A stretch of DNA of 64,000 bases from Chromobotia macracanthus (Eukaryota > Chordata > Actinopteri > Cypriniformes > Botiidae): assembly GCA_036877525.1 (NCBI GenBank), contig JAZGTH010000015.1, forward strand, positions 6,595,001 to 6,659,000, given 5' to 3'. Below are positions 1-11,900 of the stretch, in pieces. Within the stretch, counting starts at the first letter, position 1, and the number at the start of each line of letters is the position of its first letter. The notes below the pieces were generated by a model. It was not told the origin of the DNA and made no database searches. It saw only the letters and a program-made list of their open reading frames with translations. The position numbers and the translations under genes are program-made.

Positions 1-29
1 CTATAATTATAACACATAATATATGTAAA

Positions 30-65
30 TTATATATTACCATATATATATATGGTAATATATAA
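30..65. repeat. 36-bp perfect AT-rich palindrome
   Basis: Positions 30-65 read identically on both strands: arms containing TATTACC and GGTAATA flank an alternating AT core of 12 bases. It could extrude as a cruciform or be the remnant of a tiny foldback element. No gene is attached to it. Confidence 0.8.
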
Positions 66-1205
66 ATATGTTAACATTAATAAACAATTTAGTTACAAAG
101 ATTTATATGTGAGACAGAACATACAATTTAAAGTTTTTGTCGTAGATGCATATTATTAATTGTATTATTAGCCTAATTAATTATTGGGAATTTGTTAGGG
201 TGTTTCAGTTTCCATTAGTTTCCCCCTTCTGCTTTAAATACAAATACTTTTTTTTTTTTTTACTCTTTTGTGTTTGTATTTTCTACATGAATCCAATGCA
301 CAACTTATTATTAGCCCATGTAGTAGCATGTGGACAGATCTTTGTGTGTTGGTTGATCTCACACAATTATTTACAAGTGTATGTTTGTGTAGAATATCTA
401 CACCATAGCCGTCTGCTGGCATTGCTGGTGGTCTTTAGGGACAATGTTGACTGGATGTTGGCTATTCAATGCATTAAGGCAAACCTTTCAGTGTCTAACT
501 CGGTCATTCACTTTTATGTGTCACTTCTATAAGTTATTGTAAGCCAAGCTGTGGTATTAACGCTTTCATCCCCGCGAACATGAGCACATACGACTGTCGG
601 CATGAGAGAATCAGTGGGGCTTTGTGAATTCCCAGACATGCCCCGCGGCTGCGAGCAGATTCCCTTCATCACAATTTCACGGATTGTCACGTCAATGGAA
701 GCGTCTGAAACTGATAATAAATTGATCGTGAAGTTATGTTTAGTAGTTGTTTGAATGCATCACAAATATTCTTGTTAAAGCTTAAAACACATAGAAATCA
801 TAAAGTGGATAAGAGACATTAGACAGTGTGGTTTACCTTTCCAAACTGTTTCTCAGCTGTTAGAGTTTAATTGTCACACAGTTTATGCTAATGGTTTTCC
901 ATTTTATTGGCACCAAGTCAGAAAAAAAAATCTATATTCACTATCATTATTAGATTAGCATGTGCCTACAATGACAGGTTGGCTACACACAATAGCGAAA
1001 TAATGTTGATCTTTGTTGATTGTGTCTCTATTTTTATATGATGTTGCATCAGTCTATAGTTTTTAATTAGTTATCCAATACTTTAAGATTTGTGCATACA
1101 GGCAACAAATGCCCTAGTGATCAGACCTGTTAATGTTGCTTTGCCCTAACATGAAAACAAAATCCAGAGTAAATAGACGTTTTCTTTAACATTTAAAATC
1201 TATAC

Positions 1206-1374
1206 CAGAGGTCTCCAACAAGGCTCACAGACCTGCAAAATTTAGCTCCAACCTTAATTAGGCTAATCAAGGTCTTTGGGACTTCTAGAAACATCCAGGT
1301 AGATGTGTTGGAGTAGGTTGGAGCTAAACTCCGCGGATCCGTGGACCTCCAGGAACATGGATTGGAGACCCCTG
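1206..1374. mobile_element. Palindromic hAT-like MITE, copy 1
   Basis: The 169-bp element begins CAGAGGTCTCCAA and ends TTGGAGACCCCTG, which are inverted copies. The interior is also nearly self-complementary (TTTAGCTCCAACC against GGTTGGAGCTAAACT), so the whole unit can fold back. The flanks ATCTATAC (1198-1205) and GTCTGTAC (1375-1382) match at 6 of 8 bases and would fit an 8-bp hAT-type target duplication. It has no coding capacity and is presumably mobilised in trans. I recognise the family from cyprinid genomes, but the family name was not verified. Confidence 0.8.
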
Positions 1375-2312
1375 GTCTGTACATAGGAGCTTGTGCAACA
1401 CAGTGCTCATTTCAGACCTCTGCAAGCATTTTCTGGCCTGAATGGTAGTTTCCTTTAAAACAATCGGATCTTACTGAAGACGGCCTCAGTAATCTTTCAT
1501 TCCTGTCTAGACATCATTGCTAGACATCCACTAGTTCTCTGATAGCTCTCAGCCTGTCATCGTTAGGCTAAACAATAATTCATTTCCATCCTTGAACCAT
1601 CACATGCCATCAGTCACCACCCACTTCCCAGAATGCTCATGGAGGGTGCCATCAGGGAGCCCCAAAACTCAAAAATCAGACAGAGTTGGGGGTGCATGGG
1701 TATGCTAATTAGCATGAGAAAGCCACACATCTTAGTGCACTTGTTTGACCTTTCACCCCTACCCTTTGTGCATCCCAGACAGAAAACTGGTGTGTACACA
1801 GGGCGATGCATTCTCATGTTGTCTGCAGTTCTTAATGACTATGTATTTGTCTAAAACAATACGAAGCATTGGATGCTAGTATGAAATGGCTTCACAAATA
1901 TAGTGTTTGCTCATGTTTGTATAATCAGATTGCAGTAAAACTAAAATTGCAGTCAACGTTGATGCTGAAATTGTTTCGTACATGGATCGGTCCCAGTCCC
2001 GCCCACTCAGATAACATGTGCACATATGCAAAAGGGGCAACACGCTCCCACACTTTTTCCCAGACAGTCTGGAGAGCTCCATCTCATTTGCTTTTCTTCT
2101 GCTCTCCTGTCTGTCTGCATCCCCTTTTAACGTCTGCACTTTAATTAAAGGTTCCAGCCTCCTAAAAGTGTCATTGTGGAGTGGAGTTAGTGTTCAGGCT
2201 TTGTATGTTTCTGTATGTGTTCTGCTTAATCCTGTGACCATATGTGATAAATTAGAGACAGCATTAAGGGCCACTCTCAGACTGATTCAATCTCGAACTG
2301 AGTTATTCTTAG

Positions 2313-2717
2313 GGGGTGTTTACATTACATCGTTTTCAGCTATAAACTGAAAACCTTTTATGCATTTTGGCTGTTCATTTACACGACAACAGCATTTTAG
2401 GGTCTGAAAATACAAACCTTTGAAAATGGGTTTCATTTTCAGTTTTCAGTTTTTGAAAAATGATACCGTTTTCATCTCCAAGTAAACTACATAAACTCAA
2501 ATTTGTGAAAACGGTGATATTGTGTATGCGTATTACTTGTTTAGTATATCTAGTGACATCGCTAACTACTGGCCTGACATGCAAAATACAGCATTTTTAG
2601 TTGTTTTCATGAATCTGTGTGAATGGCGATGTTATTGACAACACTTACATACGCATGCGACAAATGCAAAGGAAAAACTTTTCCATTTTTAGTATGTCAG
2701 TTGCGTAAACGTACCCT
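2313..2717. mobile_element. Non-autonomous inverted-repeat DNA element
   Basis: The left end GGGTGTTTACATTAC and the right end GCGTAAACGTACCC are imperfect inverted copies about 400 bp apart. The interior is a run of TTTTCAG / TTTGAAAA / GAAAACGG phrases typical of a dispersed fish repeat that starts with a GTTTACACGACAACG-like end. No transposase frame is present. Boundaries are approximate and no clear target duplication was seen. Confidence 0.6.
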
Positions 2718-3209
2718 CAGGCTAATTCACAGGGCCACAGTGGCATCCTGTAGTCTACAGAATCATGGTAAGAAAACAACATTTGCAGTAAAATGTCACG
2801 TCACTCCATGCTAATGAACATATCCTCATATCAAAGCAAATTATAATTGACATTTTGTTTGACAATTGATGTATGAGAAGACATTTAATGCTGTATTACA
2901 CCTACATTACTTAGATACCTACAATAATACTTGTTGTTTTGCAAATATTAGTCACTTAAATGACCCATAATACATGAATTCTTCATTCTGTTATCTCCTA
3001 AAGGATTATTTTATTCCCTCTCAAACATCTAAAATTGAAAACTTCAAAATTAATTACATTTTTTTTTCTTTTCTATTGATTTGATCAGTCACTGTTTAAC
3101 CAGTAGATTTAGGTTTAATTGAAGTCCCTAAGGGATTATGGTGGTAGGTTTGCCCAGTGGTTGAAGCCACTTGCAAAATTACTGCTGAAGATGTGTCAAT
3201 GCTCCAGCG

Positions 3210-3393
3210 CAGGGGTGCCCAATCCTGCTTCTGGAGGGCCAGTGTCCTGCAGAGTTTAGCCTCAACACGCCTGCCTAGAAGGTTCTAGCCTGCTTAGTAA
3301 GATCTTGATTAGGTGGATCACGTGTGTTTGATTAGGGTTGGAGCTAAACTCTGCAGGACACCGGCCATCCAGGAGCAGGACCGGGCGCTCCTG
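3210..3393. mobile_element. Palindromic hAT-like MITE, copy 2
   Basis: This is the same family as the element at 1206-1374. It begins CAGGGGTGCCCAATCCTGC and ends GCAGGACCGGGCGCTCCTG. The inner arms TGTCCTGCAGAGTTTAGC and GCTAAACTCTGCAGGACA are inverted copies, so most of the element folds on itself. It is better preserved internally than copy 1. Flanking 8-mers do not match, so the insertion is old or the ends are trimmed. Confidence 0.8.
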
Positions 3394-4604
3394 TTTTTGG
3401 AGTGAAACGTTTTTGGAAATTTAAATTTCTAATTATTTCAACAAACATTTACTAATAACCTTAAAGTAATAATATAATGTAATAATGTTAGGGTTATTTA
3501 TGAAAGTTTCCATACAATATTGCAGGCTCAGTCTATATAGATGAAAATGCATTTAAATGTCAGAGAACCTCTGGGTTGGCTGTGAATTTGGGTACAGGAT
3601 CTTTGGACCTGTAAAGGGGTGTGCACAGATATTCTGAAGGTGCAGGTTAATGTGTGTAGTGGTGCGGAGTGTGTCCTAAGCTCTGAATGGGTGTTGTTTT
3701 TTACTTGACGGACAGCTTAAAGGGTTCCTACATGACTTTGGATCCAACACAGAGAGGGTCATGTGACCAGTGCTACTTCTACACACACACACACACACAC
3801 GCATGCAGATTTGCACACGCATGAAAAATCACACATGCAATGCTTCCTTTTTCTGTCTGTCTGTTCTTCCAACACATGCTTGTGCTGACAAACATCTTGA
3901 ATTTCTTGTTTTTACATTGACATTTCTCTGCATAGTTTGTCACACAGACAAAAAACTCCATCCGCTCACACTGGTGTGCTGTCAATCAGTGCAGTGGCTG
4001 CACATTTAGCTTCTGTCTGAAAGACTCTTTGTTAGTTTACCTTGAATGAAATGTGTAAATCTAGATTCTTTGATGAATGTCATTATTGGTCCAGAATGAA
4101 AAGAAACAGATAAAGTGGCTTATTCTGTATATATAACAGCATTTATCACAGAATTTCTAATATATTGTTTTTTACTGAATGTCATCATAAATTTCTGAAT
4201 ATATGAACCTTTTCACATACAATATTTGATCTTTAGCACACTGCTTAAAGAGGTAGCATGCAATTGCTACCATAAGGATCTCTTGTTATTAGATCTAACT
4301 CTTACAAATGAGTCTTGATGGTGTAACCTAATATAGTCAGATTGATTTAATCATAATAAATAACTTATAACCAAACCGGTTAATGTAGATAAATATTTCT
4401 AAATAGATGTCATTGCATGAAGCTCATGTTTTAGTTTACCTGACAAAACATTACAGTGCAAGTATGTGTGTGTTCAGGGGTGTGTGTGTGTCCTCATCTA
4501 TATGTTTGGGTTTATTTGTGTCGGCATATATTTGCATTCGTGTATGTGATTGCAAGTGTTGTTCTCTGCTGCAGACCTCTCTCCTCTCTGAGTCAGTGCC
4601 ATCA

Positions 4605-4618
4605 GTTGCTACGGCAAC
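4605..4618 (+). promoter_or_regulatory. RFX X-box-like motif
   Basis: GTTGCT-AC-GGCAAC fits the RFX X-box pattern (GTNRCC, 0-3 bases, RGYAAC) with one mismatch. It lies in a short non-repetitive stretch between two TG microsatellites. There is no adjacent gene, so any role as a ciliary/neural enhancer site is inference. Confidence 0.35.
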
Positions 4619-5559
4619 CAGGAGGTAGCATGAAAGCTGGAGGGAGCAGGCTGAGAGAGAGAGGTGGAGCATGGCACAAAGCCGACTCACAGCAGCTGTG
4701 GAACAGCACTGGGACTCTGTGCACATTCTCTAGTGTGTGAGAGACTGCACCAGTGTGTGTGTGTGTGTGTGGTCCTGTCTATCAGCGCATAATAATATAT
4801 TAAATCGCACAACATTTCCACTTTCAAAATTCCTGGTTCTTTGCAAGATGCAACAAATACCATGATACAGATGTAAATACAACCACTAAGTAGACTAAAT
4901 CTGTGCTGTATTATTTCTATTGTTTCAACAAAACACCCTTCCTTCTGACAGTTTTATCTGCAAGTGACAGACATAGTGACTTGTTAATATAGAATGTAAT
5001 TCATCTGTATGTTGTGCAGAGTGTGTTTTCTGTTTGAATTAACTGGAAATGTACCATTCGAACAATTTATCTGATGCTTGTGTAATTTCTATCTGATCCA
5101 CAAACAAATTAAATAATCATGAATTAAATTAGACGATAGAATCTGAAAGAGAGACCTTACACCAAAAGATCTTGTGAAGTTGTCACGCACACAACTTCAC
5201 TAGAGAAATCTAGTCTTATGGAATGTTTAGGTCTTGTCTTTATCAAAATCATATATATTGTTTTATCATTGAATATAATTCAGTAATGATATGTATATAA
5301 TCACATAATGTCTTAATATCATTGTTATAGAATGGTGTGAGAAGAACAGATAAAAATCTGATAGCTCTAATAATAGCGTCAATGTGTCTGTTGGTACAAC
5401 CTATAAATCTGCAGTTAAACTCACAATAAGAGTTATATGAATATTAACTCATTTCAGACATTGTTTTAAGTATGTGTGCTATGTGGACTTCATGCTGGGG
5501 AAAGTGTGAATTTGTTTGTGAATGTGTGTGTTTGTCTGTGTTACCCCTCATTTAAATGT

Positions 5560-5940
5560 GCAGACAGTGAGAATGGCCTTGAACTTGACCTCAGGTCATT
5601 TCTCTTGTTCCTCTCCTTCTCACCCATAACCTCTCTTTGTTGAGTTGTCTCCATTGACTCCTCTCACTGGTCCCTTCTTATTCACACCAGCATGGCGGGC
5701 CGGGGTGACCTTGCCCTGTTGCACACGCCCACTGTAATGCTGTCTTTCCAATGATGTAAATCCAGGGGCCAAATTCCTTTCCCACATCTTCTATCTTGCA
5801 TTTACACTCTTTTGTTTTAGTAGAGTGACTTCAGCAGCCTTGTGGCATGAACAGGATTTGCAAAGCAGGCAGACAGCAAATCAGACGCAGGTCTGGGCTG
5901 AAGTGGGGCTGTCAGAGATACAATGAAATGGTGATTCATG
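5560..5940. promoter_or_regulatory. Candidate conserved non-coding block
   Basis: The sequence changes from AT-rich, repeat-laden DNA to GC-balanced, complex sequence without frames or repeats. It includes a perfect everted nuclear-receptor pair at 5586-5598 (TGACCT, one base, AGGTCA). Such texture is typical of vertebrate enhancers near developmental loci. The assignment is by texture only and needs an alignment. Confidence 0.3.
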
Positions 5941-8479
5941 AGGATTTAAGTTCTGCATGATAAATGATATCCTGATAATCATGAACTCTGCTGCTTTCCC
6001 AAATTTCATCACAATGACCAAATTGTTGGGTAACTGCTAAAACATAGTGTTGTGTTTTAATTAGTGTGTGTCTAATCTTTCGTAACCTAGCAAATAAAAA
6101 AATTCCACAACATGTCAACATTATTGAAGTCTACCTTAAATGTAAATTTTATTTTCAGGCATTTGACATTTACATTTTGGATAAATAATCATTAACACAA
6201 TAACCCATTTATTATTTATTTACACATTTACAGGGTTTCTCACCACAGTTGGTTATAGAGCAATATTTGGGTTTTTGGGACACTTGCTTTAGGCTGTAGG
6301 ATTTCTGTCATCAGAATCAGTAGTCTGACATGGCAGGTGCTGATATTAAATAATAAATAATAGTTGGTGATATTAAATAATAAATGCAAGATCTTAGAAA
6401 GAAGTGAATACTTGATAAGTTACGCTTTACATAAAGCTTATATCAAGTATTTTTAATACTAAACCTCTCTCTTTCTCTCTATAACACACTGATCTATAAT
6501 GCTTCATTTCTTTGGCTCATAAATCAGCTCATAAAATCAGAGAACCTCCTCATAAAATCTCCTTTTTATAGAGTGCTATCTGTGTCTCTTTCATTGCCTG
6601 CTGATTCAGGTGCATAGGTAGGAATTTAATTCAGGGAGAAAAAAACATGTTAAGTTGAGCTTTTATCTACACAGAATTATCTACACATAACAAGCTAATA
6701 AGATACACCTAATAAGCTAAAAATCAATACATAAACTTGTTTTTTAGCATCAGAATACAATTTCCACTTGTAAATGTAGCTTTGTAGACTTGGCTTGTTG
6801 ATTCTTGGGACAAAATGTTTAAATGCTCCCTTTCTTTGTAAGTCACTTTGGATAAAATGTAAATGAAAAATGTTTAAAAAAACTTGGTTGTTTGACTGGT
6901 GAAATTTCAGCTGCAAGTCTTGATGAATGTTTTTAAATAGTGGTGGATGGGCTTCAAACCCTGACCTGAAGGTGATACCACTGTTTCATACACAGTTATA
7001 AGCTTCATATCTAGCTTAGTGTTGTACACAGTCGTCTCACTGAAATGCGTATTAGAGCCGCATCATTACAATGTACAATACACTAATGTATCTTGTTACC
7101 AGATTGTAAGCTGCTTTTAGTAGCCAAGAAATGTTGGTGGACAGTAAAACTCTAGACTGATCTGGTTTATTGCTAGCCCCTGAATTAATAAAGGACCTAT
7201 TAATCATAAATGCTTCCATCATCTGGACGTTTTAATCTAATGTGAAATCTGTGTGGTGGCTTCAGATTCAGTTGAATTTAAACTGTTATGTAACAAATTC
7301 AGTTTAAAAATGATTGTAGATAATAATACGTTTGTTTTAAAGTAAACTTTTATTAATATCCACAACAGGACATTATTAAAAAGGCACATGCGGTACTACA
7401 GAAAATTAGTCAAATGATTAACAAAATGTCACACACATTCATTAATCAGATATACAGAAGAAAAACATTAAAGAACAGAATAAAAGAATAGAGGTACAAA
7501 TTAAATGAAAAATATACTACAGGACTTTGACCAACTGAAGGTCATAACTTGCTACGGTTACACAAATGACACAACCAAGACAAAATTGCATAGTAAAAGC
7601 CCCATTTCATCATTTCATTGTCTTCACATTTGATTTGTCAAATTAAAACAGATTATCTCGGTTTTGTTGCCATTAAAAATATTTCATGATAAATTTATAA
7701 AATGGATTGCACAAAACATTCAAACATCTTCAATTTATAACAAGTTCTTCATACATTTGCATAATAATTTTTTTCTTTTCAGCTATGATTGATTGTAACG
7801 AAACATACAGAGAGACAGAGCATTTAATCCCTTTTAAAATTGTTTTTAGTCTTTAAACCAAAATAAAAACACAAAATCTAAAAGGATGTTGAAACAGGGT
7901 TTGGTGGGAATGAATTTATATATTCACTCTTCCTCTCACCTGTAACCACATTTAGTATGCTGTCAACAAAATGTCTTACTGTGAGTATAGCAATTTACTG
8001 TAAGTCAAACAACTGCTGTGATCTGCCTTCTCTTTCAGGTGATTGCAAGCCCAACGCAATTGCATAGAATTTAAAGACAACAGCTCTCTGTCCAATAGGT
8101 GTGTGACACACGACACACTGAGCTGTCCAATCAGAGTGCAGTATCGTTCACTGCTGCCGTGGGTCTCCTATCAATACATGCAGAATCTACAGAGCCTCAC
8201 TCATTATTCTAATAATTTGTGTTACATATCAATTAGTAATCTGTTACTGGAGAAAACGATTAGAGGATGCACATACAAATTAACAAGCAGTTTCTAGAAC
8301 AGTTACTACATGTGTCTTGAACATTGAAAACTAAAGAATAAACATCAGAGGAAAAATCATTTGTAAAGTGCACTATGCTACAGATTGTACCATCAAGTCT
8401 ACCAAGACAGATTAAATTAGACTGTGACTTGGGTTAAATTCATTATAAAATATATAGTTCAAAGCCCTGGATTTTTCAC
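5941..8479. other. Intergenic DNA, repeats only
   Basis: No exon or RNA gene is supported. A short tail of the fish tRNA-SINE family (TGTAAGTCACTTTGGATAAA) is visible at about 6839-6858, and a small duplicated TGATATTAAATAATAAAT phrase at about 6341-6387. The rest is AT-rich sequence beyond the proposed 3' end of the mir-9 host transcript. Confidence 0.6.
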
Positions 8480-8949
8480 TTATTTAATTTGTTCTTTATT
8501 CCTTTTAAAAAAAAAACTACTAAATTGTTGACCTTTAAATGTTAAAATAAATTTTGTTAAATTCACAGCAGAAGTATCTGAACAGAAACTTTACTAGCAA
8601 AAATTTAACAACATGCATTTTTACAAATGCAGTTTGATGAGTACTTTTATCAGACCCGTACAGTGACTTACATTTTGTTAGTTTCTTGCTGTAACCCCTT
8701 CTTCTTGACACACACACACACACAAGGAAAACTAAGACACAGATTACTCAGTTCAATTCAGAAACATACAACTGTTTCAGTTTTACATATTATAACGGTT
8801 TCAACAATTGCTACGATTGAAGTTATAAAGTGCTGTTTAAATCTGATGTTGGGGCACATGCATAGTAAAGATGTGTGACTCCATCAGCTGCTGGAACTGT
8901 ATGTGAACCATCATCCTCTGCTTAATGATATTCAACTCCACTTTAAAAC
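8480..8949 (-). ncRNA. mir9-1hg: Host transcript terminal exon
   Basis: On the minus strand a pyrimidine-rich tract (TTTCTTTTATTTGTTCTCAG, with branch-like TTTAACTAAAC upstream) ends at 8950, so an exon starts at 8949. A frame stays open for 37 codons and ends with TAA at 8839-8837. No strong donor follows. An AATAAA polyadenylation signal lies at 8500-8495 on the minus strand, giving a 3'UTR of about 350 nt and an exon end near 8480. This looks like a 3' terminal exon transcribed towards the left, in line with mir-9. Confidence 0.5.
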
Positions 8950-11900
8950 CTGAGAACAAATAAAAGAAACAGAAAAATGTGTTTAGTTAAATCATTTTCA
9001 AGTACAGATGTATGCAATAAAATGACATTTTAATGAATAATTTTAAGCATTTCTGTAGTTAGTAGGGTTAGGGTTAGTAATTGTCCATTATATTTAACCA
9101 ACCACAAACCACAAAAAATAATTACTGAAAAGTGGCTTCATTATTAGACTGAGTACTAAGCTGACTGAAATATTTGTTCTGGTTTGTAGAAACACTGGAA
9201 GGTTTTTAAGATGTTAAGATGCAGAAAACAAACATCATGACTCATGCAGGCTGCAGTGAGTGCCAGGTTAAGAGATTGAGGCTGAAGTTGATGGTGCCTC
9301 TGTGCTTGGTACTATGTGGATCTGAAGCAAAGAGGAGGCATGTGACCGAACCTAAGCCTGGAGAACTCCAGAGGCGTGCAGATGATTAAGAACATAAGCT
9401 GCTCAGATATCCACTGTGGTCCACGTTCATGAGTGAGCAACTGTCATTTTCTATCTCCATAAAATGAGAAAATTGGATAAACTAGAGAAGATTAAGTAGA
9501 TGTTTCCCTTTCAGACGAAGAGCAGACTGAAATAAAATAAAGACCCTTCATGAGTTGCAGACACAGTTATAGTTAATAGAGTGATGAACAAACAAATAGA
9601 AATGCATTATGGGACTGAATGTTTAGCACCAAATGTGACACAATAAACTATCTCTCTGCACCTCCCTCTCTGCTTCTCTTCCTTTCATTCTTTTCTTCCA
9701 TGATTTTCCTCTCTCCCTCCGTTTGTCTTTCCTAAATGAATACTCATTGGAGTGTTACTGTGTCTCTGTCTCCCTCCTCCCATCCAGCCTAAATAGACGA
9801 CTGAATTGAGCAAACAGTCAGGCTGTCAGCTCAATAGGCAGTCTGACCATGAACTCAGAGTTCTTCCCAGGCATCCAGCATCATCAGGAGGGGGATGGAG
9901 AGACGAAGGGGTGGGGGGGAGACAGACAGACTCAGACTTGGGGGGCCCCGGTGCCCATGTTTGGGGAAGCCTCACCGTGGTGGTTCCCAAGGCTGGTGCC
10001 TGCATGGAGAGGCGAGAGCAGCTGCTAGAAAAAGGGGAGCCTTGTGTGTTTGTGTGTGTGTGTGTATATATGTGCAGACAGGAGATTGTCTGCCCCTTTG
10101 CCCAAGTCGCAGCCACCTCTGAGCCATACACACACACTCCCAGACACAAGCTGCTGCAGAATCCTCTTTTCTGATATGCTGTGCCTTTGTTTTTACTGTG
10201 CATAATTTAGTGTGCAGTCTCTCTCATTCAAGCTTGTCCCCAGTTTGCCACCTGTTTACTGTGGCGCACTTAGATTACTGCTTTTAAGACAAAAGGAAAC
10301 GTTGACGTGATTCTGGACTGTGTCTTTGATTCTATAATTCTGCCTTCCAAAATTACATTTATCATCCAACTTTTTTTATAGTTACAATGCATATATATAT
10401 CAATCTTTACACTGGATAAAAAAATATATATATAGTTTTTTGGTCTTTCACAGAACTAATAGAAGCGTATCCAAGTCAAAACAGTTGATAGTGACTAAGA
10501 AACCCTATATATACACCTGACAAATAAATTCCTTAGTATAATTTCTCCTAGTATGTACTAATCTAGGCATGGAATCCACTGTATGTGCTCTGTGACTCTC
10601 CTCTCTTCTCGAGCTGAGACTGAGCCCTGAGCAGCATTAGTCCTTCACTGTATCTGCTGGACTTTTGGTGATGGGACCTGAACAAAGGCAGCCCTCTGAG
10701 AGGTTGCAGGACAATGGCCTGTATTGTTTACTTTGCTACCTCACTTAATCAGGCACAGCCGCTCTAATTGGTGTTTTGGTTAAGCGGTTTTCAAACTTAC
10801 AGCTTCCTGGCCTCAATAACAGCACACCACAGAGAACAATGCTGGATTTGTTTGGGCTGAGGCTACAAAAGCGACCGTCCCTACAGAGGCCCTCTATCAT
10901 GCTCGCTTATGCTAAAGGTATCTGTAGTTATATAAAGTCATCTTTATTTCCAGTACTAATCCATTTTGCAGATTCATCTTTCATGGGAAAAATAATATAA
11001 TGACAAACGATGGCTAAAAGCAGGAGAAAGATCTTGCTGCTCCTCTCAATAATGGCAGTGTGCCATCTCAGTGGCTGGCATGATGCTGCGGCAGCCAGCG
11101 GAATCCCCGATGGTGATCTATTCAACGCCGATGCCCGCAGATGCGGCTCTGCCATCGCCATTGTGCCAGAGAATGATTTAATGTGAGCATGTACAAAACA
11201 TCTCCCAGCCCCCATCAGTGACTATCACGACCAGAACGTGTGATATTCACAATTAACAAATGCATCTGCTGCAATAAACAGTGCCTTAGAGCAGGGGGAG
11301 CAGGGGACGCTGCGTGTAAAAGAAAATAAGAGCAAAAGGAGGGTGTGAAGCACGGAAGAGTGATGGTAGGTCATACCTGCTTATTTTTCACTTCCATTTA
11401 ATGCCCGCATGCTCTAAGATGGTGGCTTTGTGCGAACCGCATCTCGTGATGGGAGGAAGGGGCAGGCAGGCGGCGAAGGGGAGGGGAAATGCAACGCCAG
11501 CAGGACTCGGGGTGGGAACACAGCCACGCATGCGACCTGCCCTTCTGTCCTTTCCCTGGCATCATGGAGAGCAGGATTGTTGGTCTGTTTGAGAGAGAAA
11601 ATGGAAAGATAAAGGGTAGAAGGCATGAATGAAGTTTGTAGCTACATCAGCATGTGACAGCATAAGCACAATCGGTCATTCGTACGCATGTACGTGGGTG
11701 CACACGCACACGCACTTTTTCATGTCTGTTCTCATGGTAAAGTCTGCCCTGAGCATGCAAATGACTTTCATTATGCAAATGCATGCAAATCAGACCCAAC
11801 CATCTGAGAATCAAGGCTGGGAAAAAATCTACACTGAGATATTGAATGAAAGAGACAAACAGTGAAAGAATAAATCCTTTTGGGTGGCAGGAGGCGACAA

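Larger units (their letters stand above)
1..5559. other. Left-edge intergenic DNA, no gene seen
   Basis: No coding exon, RNA gene or convincing splice-site pair was found on either strand. The stretch is AT-rich and holds a 36-bp perfect AT palindrome at 30-65, three inverted-repeat elements listed separately, and CA/TG microsatellites near 3783-3800, 4482-4492 and 4753-4771. Open frames here reach at most 128 codons, show no recognisable domain and overlap simple-sequence runs, so they are read as chance. It may belong to the regulatory domain of the neighbouring mir-9 locus, but nothing specific shows that. Confidence 0.6.

Noticed and set aside
9061..9076. Telomere-like GGGTTAGGGTTAG
   Set aside because: Only two units here, and a similar short run near 40470. 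Too short for an interstitial telomere.
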